Made by a program: the position numbers and the translations under genes. A stretch of 64,000 nucleotides of DNA from JANQNX01 sp040217095 (lineage in GTDB: Bacteria > Pseudomonadota > Gammaproteobacteria > Eutrophobiales > Eutrophobiaceae). Positions 35,359 through 44,468 of the stretch are shown piece by piece. Location of the stretch: assembly GCA_965229565.1 (NCBI GenBank), contig OZ245888.1, positions 1,426,001 through 1,490,000 on the forward strand, in the 5' to 3' direction. The notes beneath the pieces were generated by a model. It had not been told where the DNA came from. It did not search any database and was given only the letters and a program-made list of their open reading frames with translations. The stretch's first letter is position 1. Each line of letters opens with the position of its first letter.

Positions 35359-35437
35359 GTCATTTCGAAGGAATACGATGACTGAGAAATCTTGTGTTCA
35401 TACAAACAACAGATTTCTCGCTAGCATTCGAGATGAC
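35359..35437. repeat. MITE-like imperfect palindrome
   Basis: A 79-base inverted repeat: the left arm begins GTCATTTCGAAGG and ends GAGAAATCT, and the right arm begins AGATTTCTCGC and ends TTCGAGATGAC. The pattern GTCAT-TCGA-GAGAAATCT is that of short interspersed palindromes scattered through many bacterial genomes. It lies in the gap between the RND gene and the SRP RNA. Only one copy is seen in this window. Confidence 0.75.
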
Positions 35438-35494
35438 AAACCGGACTACTATCCAACTTCAACATGAATTGATACCATCGCTTTCCTGTTCAAT

Positions 35495-35606
35495 GGTGAC
35501 CCGTGCCGGTCTCCCCGCAACGCGAAATTGTGAACCCCGTCAGGCCCGGAAGGGAGCAGCGGCAGCAGTGGATGTGTGTGCCGGGGTCGGGACGGTGCGG
35601 GTTGCC
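35495..35606 (+). ncRNA. ffs: 4.5S signal recognition particle RNA
   Basis: A small bacterial SRP RNA with the conserved CCGTCAGGCCCGGAAGGGAG stretch (symmetric loop and GGAA tetraloop), AGCAGCGGCAG and GTGTGCCGGGG. The ends pair GGTGACCCG with CGGGTTGCC. It joins Ffh to guide membrane proteins. Position just before dnaX is common in gammaproteobacteria. Ends are set from the terminal stem. Frames drawn across it are not genes. Confidence 0.95.
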
Positions 35607-35713
35607 TCCATCTTCAAAGCCAGCGCCCGGGCGGACTTGCCGCGATTACTGCCTCATGTATTATGCAGGTTACCGAATTTTGAATCCTTGCCATACTGAG
35701 TTAACAAATTTCA

Positions 35714-37324
35714 ATGAGTTATCAAGTACTTGCACGTAAGTGGCGGCCGCGTACCTTTGCCGACATGGTCGGCCAGTCGCATGTCCTGAAAGCGCTTGGT
35801 AATGCCCTGGATCAGGACCGCCTGCACCACGCCTATCTCTTTACCGGCACCCGCGGCGTGGGCAAGACCACGCTCGCACGTATACTGGCCAAGTGCCTGA
35901 ACTGTGATACCGGTGTCAGTTCCACACCCTGTGGTGAATGTTCTGCCTGTGTGGCTATTGATGAAGGTCGTTATGTTGACCTGATCGAGGTGGATGCCGC
36001 CTCGCGGGCCAAGGTCGATGAGACCCGCGAACTGATGGAGAACGTCCAGTACGCGCCAACCACCGGTCGCTACAAGGTGTACCTTATCGATGAAATCCAC
36101 ATGTTTTCCAACCACAGCTTTAACGCCCTGTTAAAGACGCTGGAAGAACCACCACCGCACGTGAAATTCCTGCTGGCGACCACTGAACCAAAAAAATTAC
36201 CGGTGACGATCCTGTCGCGCTGTTTGCAATTTAACCTGAGCCATTTGACCAATGACCAGATTGCGAGACAGTTAGAGATGATCCTGGACCAGGAAAAAGT
36301 GAATTACGACAAAGCATCCACTGAGCTGATTGCGCGTGGTGCTGCAGGCAGTATGCGTGATGCATTGAGTTTGCTGGACCAGGCGATTGCCTATGGTGGC
36401 GGCCAGTTGGAGGAATCACAGGTCAGGGCCATGCTCGGTACTATTGATAGTGCTGATCTCACCGGTTTGTTGCAGGCCTTGCAACAGGGTGACCCGGAGC
36501 AGTTACTGCAGATACTGGAACAAATTAACCTGCAATCTCCTGATTACTATGCATTACTAACGGAACTGATGAGCCTGTTGCAGAAGATCGCCATTACCCA
36601 GCTGTTGCCGGAAAAGGGCGACAACCCGCTGTTGCAAGAGCCGGAACTCGTCAGCTTTGCCCAGGCCATGTCAAAAGAAGACGTGCAGCTTTATTACCAG
36701 ATAGCCATGATGGGCAAAAAGGACTTGTACCTGGCACCGGATGCCCGTTCCGGCTTCGAGATGATCATGGTGCGCATGCTGGCCTTTCGACCCATAGAGA
36801 ACAATGAAACAAGCGGTAGCACGCAGGCACCACTTTCCACCCCGACGCGGCAACAAACCAAACCGGCACAGTCAACAACCCCGGCCAGTACAGAAACGGC
36901 GGCTGGTGCAGAAAAGCAGGAACCGGTATCTCCACCTGCCCCTACGTCGGATGATAGTTGGCACAACATGATTGAAGAAATGGCGTTGACCGGGCTGGCA
37001 CGTGAACTAGCAGGTAACTGTGCATTAAAGCAGCATACTGAAAACAAAATTGAACTGGCTTTACCGCCATCGCAGCAAGCTTTACTGAATCCAGGCCAGC
37101 AGCAACGACTCGAGCAGGCTATTCGTAATCGTTTTGGCGACAAGCTGTCGCTATCAATCACGATTGAAGAACCGGAAAACGAAACCCCTGCACAGGCAAA
37201 AGCCAGGGAGTTGCGCGAAAAACAGAAGGCGGCCGAGCAGTCAGTACAGAACGATCCAACGGTGCAAACACTGATTGATACGTTTAATGCCACGGTCGAC
37301 AAGGATTCAATTCAACCAAATTAA
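35714..37324 (+). CDS. dnaX: DNA polymerase III subunits gamma/tau
   Basis: A 536-residue clamp loader ATPase: LARKWRPRTFADMVGQSHV, Walker A GTRGVGKTT, zinc cysteines in CLNCDTGVSSTPCGECSAC, Walker B LIDEIHMFS, sensor motif TTEPKKLPVTILSRC. A Pro/Thr/Gln-rich linker (about 365-415) leads to a short tau tail. It is shorter than the 643-residue E. coli tau; I saw no clear frameshift signal for a separate gamma form. It heads dnaX-ybaB-recR. Confidence 0.96.
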   Translation: MSYQVLARKWRPRTFADMVGQSHVLKALGNALDQDRLHHAYLFTGTRGVGKTTLARILAKCLNCDTGVSSTPCGECSACVAIDEGRYVDLIEVDAASRAKVDETRELMENVQYAPTTGRYKVYLIDEIHMFSNHSFNALLKTLEEPPPHVKFLLATTEPKKLPVTILSRCLQFNLSHLTNDQIARQLEMILDQEKVNYDKASTELIARGAAGSMRDALSLLDQAIAYGGGQLEESQVRAMLGTIDSADLTGLLQALQQGDPEQLLQILEQINLQSPDYYALLTELMSLLQKIAITQLLPEKGDNPLLQEPELVSFAQAMSKEDVQLYYQIAMMGKKDLYLAPDARSGFEMIMVRMLAFRPIENNETSGSTQAPLSTPTRQQTKPAQSTTPASTETAAGAEKQEPVSPPAPTSDDSWHNMIEEMALTGLARELAGNCALKQHTENKIELALPPSQQALLNPGQQQRLEQAIRNRFGDKLSLSITIEEPENETPAQAKARELREKQKAAEQSVQNDPTVQTLIDTFNATVDKDSIQPN

Positions 37325-37351
37325 CCATTATCAAGTAAGTTGAGGTAACTG

Positions 37352-37672
37352 ATGAAAGGTTTAGGAAACATGATGAAACAGGCCCAGCAAATGCAGGCCA
37401 ATATCGAGAAAGCCCAGAAAGAACTGGCCGAGGCCGAGGTCACGGGTGAATCCGGTGCCGGCATGGTCAAGATCACCATGAATGGCCGCCATGATGTAAA
37501 GCGGGTCGAGATCGATGCGGAACTGATGAAAGACGACAAGGAAATGGTCGAAGACCTGGTGGCAGCCGCAGTCAATGATGCCAACCGTCGGGTTGAAAAG
37601 ATGACGCAGGACAGGATGTCAGAGCTCACATCAGGGATGGGGTTGCCTCCCGGTATGAAACTACCCTTCTGA
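37352..37672 (+). CDS. ybaB: YbaB/EbfC nucleoid-associated protein
   Basis: A 106-residue protein with the YbaB pattern: N-terminal GLGNMMKQAQQMQANIEKAQKELA, then VTGESGAGMVKITMNGRHDVKRVEID and the C-terminal TSGMGLPPGMKLPF. Homodimers bind DNA and compact the nucleoid. It is 28 bases from dnaX. The 152-base gap to recR holds no other feature I can support. Confidence 0.95.
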   Translation: MKGLGNMMKQAQQMQANIEKAQKELAEAEVTGESGAGMVKITMNGRHDVKRVEIDAELMKDDKEMVEDLVAAAVNDANRRVEKMTQDRMSELTSGMGLPPGMKLPF

Positions 37673-37824
37673 TATATCTCTACAAATGTCCTTTTGTCCT
37701 CATACTTCGTTATCAATGTGCTCGAAGCCTCATGTATTGCGCATACACTCCGGTTCTCCGCGCATTTCTGTCTCGTCTGAGAACAAAATTCCTATTTGTA
37801 TAAAGCTATCCAGATGTAATTCGT

Positions 37825-38418
37825 ATGTCTGAACAGGCATTACTCGAAAAACTGGTAGAAGCACTGCGCTGCATGCCGGGCATAGGCAGGAAATCCGCAC
37901 AGCGCATTGCGCATCATTTATTGCAACGCGATCGCGATGCGGCCAAATACCTTTCCCGTACCATGCTCGAGGCCATGGAGAAGATTGGCCATTGCCAGCG
38001 GTGTCGCACCTTCACCGAGCAGACCATTTGTCGTCGTTGCGCCAGCGAGCGCCGCGACCCGGGTACTATTTGTGTAGTTGAAAACCCCTCTGACGTGGAA
38101 GCGATAGAGGAAGCCAACTACCAGGGGCGTTACTTCGTACTGCTTGGTCACCTGTCACCTCTGGACGGCATCGGTCCTGAAGACCTGGGACTTTATGAAC
38201 TGGAGAAACAGATCGAGGAACCGGAGTTAAAGGAAGTGATTCTGGCCACCAGCAGCACGGTAGAAGGCGAGGCCACGGCACACTTTATCAGCGAGATGGT
38301 GAAATCCAGGGGCAAGAGTGTTTCGCGAATCGCGCACGGCCTGCCCATGGGCGGTGAACTGGAATATGCCAACAGCCTTACCATTGCACATGCGCTGGAA
38401 GGCAGGAAAGCGATCTAG
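37825..38418 (+). CDS. recR: Recombination mediator RecR
   Basis: A 197-residue protein: N-terminal HhH region (LRCMPGIGRKSAQRIAHHLL), C4 zinc finger CQRCRTFTEQTICRRC (about 57-72), Toprim domain ICVVENPSDVEAIEE and the C-terminal GLPMGGELEYANSLTIAHALEGR Walker-B-like part. RecR with RecO loads RecA on gaps. Placement after ybaB is the standard one. Confidence 0.97.
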   Translation: MSEQALLEKLVEALRCMPGIGRKSAQRIAHHLLQRDRDAAKYLSRTMLEAMEKIGHCQRCRTFTEQTICRRCASERRDPGTICVVENPSDVEAIEEANYQGRYFVLLGHLSPLDGIGPEDLGLYELEKQIEEPELKEVILATSSTVEGEATAHFISEMVKSRGKSVSRIAHGLPMGGELEYANSLTIAHALEGRKAI

Positions 38419-38420
38419 GT

Positions 38421-39002
38421 TTGAAAAATATTTGCGTCTATTGCGGATCGAGTGTCGGTAATAACCAGTTATTCACCGAGGCTGCAAAAGAGCTTGGAAA
38501 TGTCATGCTGCAGCGGGGGATAGGACTGGTCTATGGCGGTGCGAGTATCGGCCTGATGGGAACCATTGCCGATCGTGTCCTTGAAGGTGGGGGCGAAGTG
38601 ATCGGTGTGATACCGGAAGCATTGGCAAAAAAAGAAGTCGTGCATCAAAACCTGACCCAGTTGCATGTCGTCGATTCCATGCATGAACGCAAGGCACTGA
38701 TGGCGACTCTCGCCGATGGATTTATTGCCTTGCCCGGTGGACTGGGAACACTGGAAGAATTGTTTGAAATACTGACCTGGGCACAACTGGGTATACATCA
38801 AAAACCCTGCGCGTTATTAAACGTGGCAGGCTACTACGACAAGCTTGTGTCTTTCCTGTCGGATACGGTTGCCGAAGGATTTGTAAGACAGAAGTATCTT
38901 CATATGTTGCTTGTGGCAGGAGACCCTGACGAACTCCTGGAAAAAATGAAGGGTTATGCAATACCCGAACGCGAGGCAGTCATGGATATCACCGAGACAT
39001 GA
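38421..39002 (+). CDS. LOG-family nucleotide 5'-monophosphate phosphoribohydrolase
   Basis: A 193-residue TIGR00730/LOG protein starting KNICVYCGSSVG, with LVYGGASIGLMG, MHERKALM and the PGGLGTLEELFEILTW motif (PGGxGTxxE). Family members cleave the N-glycosidic bond of AMP-type or cytokinin monophosphates. The start is TTG at 38421, two bases after recR, preceded by CTAGG; there is no ATG that keeps the first strand. Substrate in this organism is unknown. Confidence 0.88.
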   Translation: MKNICVYCGSSVGNNQLFTEAAKELGNVMLQRGIGLVYGGASIGLMGTIADRVLEGGGEVIGVIPEALAKKEVVHQNLTQLHVVDSMHERKALMATLADGFIALPGGLGTLEELFEILTWAQLGIHQKPCALLNVAGYYDKLVSFLSDTVAEGFVRQKYLHMLLVAGDPDELLEKMKGYAIPEREAVMDITET

Positions 39003-39020
39003 TGCCCGGCTCCCACCGGC

Positions 39021-42000
39021 TTACTTCTTGTGCTTGAGAGGAATGATGTTGTTGGAACGGCGTAACAGTTCCTCGAATGGCACTGGTTTTTCCACGCCGT
39101 AACCCTGAGCGTAATTCACACCTATTTCCTTTAACATTCCCTTGATCATGTCGGATTCAACGAACTCGGCGATGGTCATCATACCCATGACCTGGCCGAT
39201 GTCATTAATAGAGCGGACCATGGCGTGATCGATCGGGTCGTCAACAATATCACGCACAAACATGCCATCGATCTTGAGGTAGTCGACCGGCAGGTTCTTC
39301 AGGTAGGCGAACGACGACAGGCCACTGCCAAAGTCATCCAGTGCAAAGCGGCACTGGAACTGTTTCAACTTGTTGATAAATTCCAGTGCCTGGGTCAGGT
39401 TGGCAATGGCCGAGGTTTCCGTAATTTCAAAACAGATTTTGCCAAACAGAGAATCATGCCGGATGAATTTATCCATGATGTGAATCAGCGTGTTCGGGTC
39501 GTTGATCGATTGCCCTGACAGGTTGATGGAGACGTGCTCAACCTGCTCCAGAAAATCAGGGTTGGATAGTAATAACTCAAAGGCATGATCAATGACCCAG
39601 CGATCCAGGCGTGTAATCAGGTTATAGCGTTCGGCAGCTGGCAGGAATGCACCCGGTGGAATAATTTCATTCTGTTCATCAAGCATGCGTACCAGCAGTT
39701 CATAATGACTTTTGCCATTTAATCCAAGTGGTTCTATCAATTGTGCATAGAGACAGAACCGATCGTTGTCGAGGGCTTCATGCAGACGTGTGACCCATTT
39801 CATCTCACCCTGTCGCTGTGATGTGTCATCATCATCTTCCTTGTAGATATAGATACGGTTTCTGCCCCGGTCCTTGGCCATGTAGCAGGCAGTGTCGGCA
39901 TTCTTCAGCAGGTTGGTCAGGTTTGCAGTTTCCTTTGTCACCGAAACCAGGCCAATACTGACACCGATCTTGAATGTCTGGCCCTGCCAGCTGAAAACAA
40001 AATTTTGTACCGCTTCCAGGATTTCTTCGGCCACGCGCACAGCCTGTTTTCGTGAGCAGTGTTCCAGCAACACACCAAATTCATCACCGCCCAGGCGGGC
40101 AAGCGTATCTCTTTTTCGCACCACGGACTTCAACCTGGTACTGATCTGTCGCAAAAGTTCGTCCCCCGCGGTATGACCACAGGTGTCATTGACCACCTTG
40201 AACTGGTCCAGGTCCATGAAACACAATGCATGTTCGCCACCGTTTGAAGCCACGGTATCCAGCAGTCGCCTGGCGCGTATTTCAAATTCGCGTCGATTGA
40301 TCAGTTGTGTCAATGCATCATGTGATGCCTGGTAGTTGAGTTGTTTCTGCACCAGCTTGCTCTCGGTGATATCCAGCGTGATACCGAGCAATCTCTCTAC
40401 TTCGGTGTTACCGTCCTTGCTGTAAATAGGGACAAGAGTAGAACTGAAATCAAGTCCGTTGGTGGAGTGAAATTCAAACGCCATGTGGGCGCCGGCCAGG
40501 GCGTTATCAATATCGGACTGTACCTTGCCACGTTCCGACGGGTGCACGAAGTCAAGAAAATTATTACCAAGTACGTCGCTTTCTTTCACAGCGTCGAACA
40601 TATGCAAACCGGCCTGGTTCATTGATATAATTTTACCCGCTGAATTTAACTGGTAAATGGAATAGGGCGAGGACTCAACCAGTGTCCTGTATTTTTCCTC
40701 GCTGGCCAGCATCGCATCCTCGTAATTCTTGCGTGCTGTTGTATCCTCGAACGTTCCTGCGACGCTGATCATGGTATTATCCTGGTATATCGGTTCCCCG
40801 ATTGCCCGCACCCAGATCAGTTTTTCCTTTGCTGTTTTAAAACGTAGTTCAAGATCAAAACGTTCACCGGTTTTCATTAGCTTGTTGAATGCTGCTTCAA
40901 TCTTTTGCCTGGAATCACCATAGTAAAAATCCAGGGCCTTGCTGATAGTTGGCGAATAATTGTACGGCACTTCATGCAACTCGTAAGTCATGTCAGTCCA
41001 GAGTAAGCGTTCGTTTTCCAGGTCGTATTCCCAGCCACCAACACGTGCAATCTGTTCCGTCTTGTTCAGCAGTTCCTGCGTATGAATCAGTTTCTTTTCC
41101 AGTCGATATGACTGTGTCGTATCTGTATTAAACCCCACCCATTCCTGCACAACACCTTCAGCATCAATAATTGGCACGGCAGAAACATCGAAGTTTCGCC
41201 ATTCATTCAAGTCCTTGTTCCAGACCCGGGCATGGGTTTTATATAATCGGTGTGTTTTTATAGCTTTCAGCCACTCGCTCTTGATACGCTCGATGTCATC
41301 AGGATGGAGCATGTTGGCCCAGCCAAAACCCGCGTGTTCAGGCCAACCCTGACCGGTAAATTTCTCCCATGAACTTTGTGGCTCGATAAACTCACCATTT
41401 GGATCCGTGGTCCAGATAATGGACGTCGTGGCCTCCATTAATGAACGGTAACGCTGTTCACTGTGCTGCAGGGCGAGTTCTGCTTTTTTGCGGGCTTCGA
41501 TTTCTTCAATAATTGTAATAAAAAAATTGGGCCTGCCGTCGTCGTGACGAATGAGCGATACAGTCAGGTTTATCCAAACAGTTTCGCCATCTTTACGTAT
41601 GTAGCGCTTTTCCAGGTTGTATTCATCCAGTTCCCCGTCCAATGCCTTGCGCATCATGATCTGATCCCTTTCGATATCATCAGGATGGGTAATGTCCCTG
41701 CAGCCCATATTCAACAATTCCTGCCGGCTATGGCCGAGGATATCGCACGCCTTGTCATTAATATCGATGAAAATACCTTCAGGCGTCTTGCGTGAAATAC
41801 CTACCGCGGCCTGGTTGAAAAGAGACCTGTAGCTCATCTCGGTCTGTTTGCGCTCGGTGATATCACGGACCACGGCACAATCAAATTCAAAATCTTTACC
41901 TGCCAGGTAATTGGCCGTAATTTCAACATCCAGTATGCCGCCGGACTTGGTAATGTGTTGTGATTCGAGCTGGACTATTTCACCAGCCTTGATGCGGTCA

Positions 42001-43349
42001 AAAAAGTCATTCCATTGCGCTTCTGTTATGCCCGGGTCAATGTCGTAAACCGACATAGCCAACAGCTCGTCGCGGCTGTACCCTAGTGAATTGCATGCCG
42101 CGTCGTTAACATAATAGAAACTGCCATCCGGGTTCATCCAGTAAACACTATCTGCAATATTTTCTGTGGCAAACTCGAACAGCTTTAGTTTGTCCTCGAT
42201 TTCCTTGCGTTGACTTATATCCCTGAATACCACCACTGCACCGTGATTTTTCCCATCCTGGATGATCGGTGTGACCGTATACTCCACGGGAAAGACGCTG
42301 CCGTCCTTACGCCAGAATGCATCCTCACTGGTATGGTAAACGCTGCCTCTGGTAAAGGTCCTGTAGATAGGACACTGGTTGACGGGAAAGGTAGTACCAT
42401 CGGCATGGCTATGATGAATGATGTCGTGCTGTAATTTGCCGATCAGTTCTTCTTTACTCCAACCGAGCATCTGCTCTGCTGCCGGGTTGACGAAGGTTGT
42501 GCGTCCCTGGGAGTCCAGCCCATAGATGCCAGCACCCGCTGATTCCAGGATCAGTTTGTTCTGCAAGCGAACTTCGTTTAACTGGTCCTGTAGTTTTTGC
42601 CGGTTGGTAATATCGCGACCATTGGTTATGTAACCGCTGATCTCGCCATGTTCATCATAAAAAGGTGCATAGTGAATATCGACAAAACGTCGCTTTCCAT
42701 CCTGGAATGTTAGCCATGCCTGCGAGTGCACATTGTCGCCCTGCATACAACGGATGGCATTGGGCCTGAGCAAGGTTTGAAACGTTTCCCGACCAAATAT
42801 CTCAGCGGGTGTACAACCAATTATCTCGTCTTTGTTTTTCCTGTTGGCATTGAGGTAGGCCTTGTTAACGACCTGGAAGCGCGATTCCTTGTCCAGTAGC
42901 GCAATATAGTCGGCGTTGTCATCCACCATCTGCTGAAACTGTAATAGGTGTTGCTTGTCGAGTTTTCTTTCGGTGATGTTTTTACGCTGCAGTACAAGGC
43001 CGCCGATATCATTATCGGTCTCGTACCAGGGACTCATCTCCCATTCATACCAAACATGGCGACCGTCTTCCTTGATGTAAAGGTCTTCTTCCGAACTTTC
43101 ACTGGCGCCAGCCAGGCAGCGTTGGTGTGCGGCTTTCCATTTTTTCGGCAGGTCCGGGAACAAATCGTAGTGGTTGTTGCCGACGAAATCAGATTCTTCA
43201 AGTCGATTTTCACGCGCATAGGATTGACTCCAGGCGAGGTAATTCATCTCCCGGTCAAACATGGCAGCAGACACCGATGCGTTACGGATAAAACGTATCA
43301 GTGCCTGACGGCCGATATGCCTGGGATCGGCGTCGTGTGTTGTCATCAT
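39021..43349 (-). CDS. Eight-PAS diguanylate cyclase/phosphodiesterase
   Basis: A 1442-residue soluble protein with about eight PAS/PAC units (roughly residues 15-1010), then GGDEF (RLGGDEFG, with inhibitory RKRD site five residues before it) and EAL domains. The EAL motif reads ELL (YELLVRM), but the other catalytic positions (NLSG, EITET, DDFGSG, LKIDG, EFVES) are present, so both activities are possible. No membrane segment or signal peptide. It makes and/or breaks c-di-GMP in response to cytoplasmic signals. It is separated by 201 bases from the pair upstream on the same strand; that gap holds no supported gene. Confidence 0.92.
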   Translation of the reverse strand: MMTTHDADPRHIGRQALIRFIRNASVSAAMFDREMNYLAWSQSYARENRLEESDFVGNNHYDLFPDLPKKWKAAHQRCLAGASESSEEDLYIKEDGRHVWYEWEMSPWYETDNDIGGLVLQRKNITERKLDKQHLLQFQQMVDDNADYIALLDKESRFQVVNKAYLNANRKNKDEIIGCTPAEIFGRETFQTLLRPNAIRCMQGDNVHSQAWLTFQDGKRRFVDIHYAPFYDEHGEISGYITNGRDITNRQKLQDQLNEVRLQNKLILESAGAGIYGLDSQGRTTFVNPAAEQMLGWSKEELIGKLQHDIIHHSHADGTTFPVNQCPIYRTFTRGSVYHTSEDAFWRKDGSVFPVEYTVTPIIQDGKNHGAVVVFRDISQRKEIEDKLKLFEFATENIADSVYWMNPDGSFYYVNDAACNSLGYSRDELLAMSVYDIDPGITEAQWNDFFDRIKAGEIVQLESQHITKSGGILDVEITANYLAGKDFEFDCAVVRDITERKQTEMSYRSLFNQAAVGISRKTPEGIFIDINDKACDILGHSRQELLNMGCRDITHPDDIERDQIMMRKALDGELDEYNLEKRYIRKDGETVWINLTVSLIRHDDGRPNFFITIIEEIEARKKAELALQHSEQRYRSLMEATTSIIWTTDPNGEFIEPQSSWEKFTGQGWPEHAGFGWANMLHPDDIERIKSEWLKAIKTHRLYKTHARVWNKDLNEWRNFDVSAVPIIDAEGVVQEWVGFNTDTTQSYRLEKKLIHTQELLNKTEQIARVGGWEYDLENERLLWTDMTYELHEVPYNYSPTISKALDFYYGDSRQKIEAAFNKLMKTGERFDLELRFKTAKEKLIWVRAIGEPIYQDNTMISVAGTFEDTTARKNYEDAMLASEEKYRTLVESSPYSIYQLNSAGKIISMNQAGLHMFDAVKESDVLGNNFLDFVHPSERGKVQSDIDNALAGAHMAFEFHSTNGLDFSSTLVPIYSKDGNTEVERLLGITLDITESKLVQKQLNYQASHDALTQLINRREFEIRARRLLDTVASNGGEHALCFMDLDQFKVVNDTCGHTAGDELLRQISTRLKSVVRKRDTLARLGGDEFGVLLEHCSRKQAVRVAEEILEAVQNFVFSWQGQTFKIGVSIGLVSVTKETANLTNLLKNADTACYMAKDRGRNRIYIYKEDDDDTSQRQGEMKWVTRLHEALDNDRFCLYAQLIEPLGLNGKSHYELLVRMLDEQNEIIPPGAFLPAAERYNLITRLDRWVIDHAFELLLSNPDFLEQVEHVSINLSGQSINDPNTLIHIMDKFIRHDSLFGKICFEITETSAIANLTQALEFINKLKQFQCRFALDDFGSGLSSFAYLKNLPVDYLKIDGMFVRDIVDDPIDHAMVRSINDIGQVMGMMTIAEFVESDMIKGMLKEIGVNYAQGYGVEKPVPFEELLRRSNNIIPLKHKK

Positions 43350-43550
43350 AGTTATCGTTCCGCCATGGTCAAAATACTGGCGAGTCTCTATCTTTGCCTA
43401 TATGTAAGCATTAAGCATGCCAGACGGTCTTTTATCGAATTTTTGTCCATGAATTGACGAAATCGAGGTTCTTTACTTAATCGGTCTACAGGCAATCCTG
43501 CTGGTTTGTCAGAAAGTATCAAACTACTTTCAAAACATGTATTTACGCGA

Positions 43551-44468
43551 CTAGCTCGCGATGAGCATGCCCTCGGAAAATAATTGTTTGAAACCCGAGC
43601 GGACACCGTGCAGCAGCGGTTCCGGTGCCCCGGCCTGTTTAAACCCGGCCAGGAGCCGATCCACACTGTTGCTACCGTTGATATGCTGGAAAAGATGGGC
43701 GAATCCCTCTGATAGCTCAAGTGTCTGGTGGGTAATCCCTGGCTCACAGGCTGACGCATGTGCCAGCCTGGCCTGCGCTACCAGTAATACGGGATTTTGT
43801 GTATCCAATACCCGAGACATGCGGGCGGCTGCCAGCGGTTTGGCGGATACCTGTGACCAGGTATCACTGGCGCTATTACTACAAAGCTGCTGTTTCAAGG
43901 TGTGATAGGAAAGCGGCAGCATCGCCACGCTGACGAAATCGGCCAGTTTCATTGGCAGGCTGGACCAGTTGTCGGGTAAGGGGTCTTTATACTGGTTCAC
44001 CTTGCCGTCATCGACAACATGTTGTTTTAACGTTGCGGCCGTCCAGGCCATTCCCGTTTCCACTTCTGCCAGCGCCAGTAGCAACGGTCGCTCGGATTCC
44101 CTTGCCATTGGTATCGCTTGCAAGCTGTCGCGCAAACGTTTACCAAAAACAGTAGCACGGTGTATCGGTGGTGTGTGCATGGTTTCGGTATCGACCAGGT
44201 CTTTCAGTAATCCAAGCCCTGAAGGTATGGCAGATACCAGGCTAAACGTGACCGGGTAGGCATGGCTGATGGTGGAAAGCAGTAGCTGGGTGCGCATGCT
44301 GGCATCAAGCATCAGGGCATCGATGCGGATGGTCTTGAAGTCGTTACGTTCTTTTTCTTCCAGGTCGTACCTTTTTAAAACAGCTTCCGCATCCTGTGCA
44401 AAATCAGTCCGAATCGATTGATCGAACAGCAGGTCAAACAATACCCGTTCCTGTTCAATAAAACTCAT
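43551..44468 (-). CDS. Putative MNIO partner protein (RiPP recognition-like)
   Basis: A 305-residue protein I recognise only by layout and neighbour. The first 45 residues (LLFDQSIRTDFAQDAEAVLKRYDL) resemble small helical leader- or LigA-like domains. The middle is helical with no known motif. The last 55 residues (SEGFAHLFQHINGSNSVDRLLAGF, then LLHGVRSGFKQLFSEGMLI) look like a winged-helix peptide-binding domain as in partner proteins of MNIO enzymes (TglI, MbnC, BufC types). Its ATG overlaps the stop of the MNIO gene (TAATG), so they are probably made together. Soluble. Confidence 0.6.
   Translation of the reverse strand: MSFIEQERVLFDLLFDQSIRTDFAQDAEAVLKRYDLEEKERNDFKTIRIDALMLDASMRTQLLLSTISHAYPVTFSLVSAIPSGLGLLKDLVDTETMHTPPIHRATVFGKRLRDSLQAIPMARESERPLLLALAEVETGMAWTAATLKQHVVDDGKVNQYKDPLPDNWSSLPMKLADFVSVAMLPLSYHTLKQQLCSNSASDTWSQVSAKPLAAARMSRVLDTQNPVLLVAQARLAHASACEPGITHQTLELSEGFAHLFQHINGSNSVDRLLAGFKQAGAPEPLLHGVRSGFKQLFSEGMLIAS

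Noticed and set aside
35394..35739. Open frames at 35394-35699 and 35503-35739
   Set aside because: They cover the 4.5S RNA, which explains the sequence fully; they have no ribosome site or family pattern.
36186..36197. A7 run in dnaX as a programmed frameshift site
   Set aside because: It falls within the conserved TTEPKKLPVTILSRC region near residue 160, far from where gamma would end; a shift there would destroy the ATPase.
43388..43450. 20-codon minus-strand ORF MDKNSIKDRLACLMLTYRQR as an MNIO precursor
   Set aside because: It has one Cys but no ribosome site, no leader-core pattern and is shorter than known precursors.
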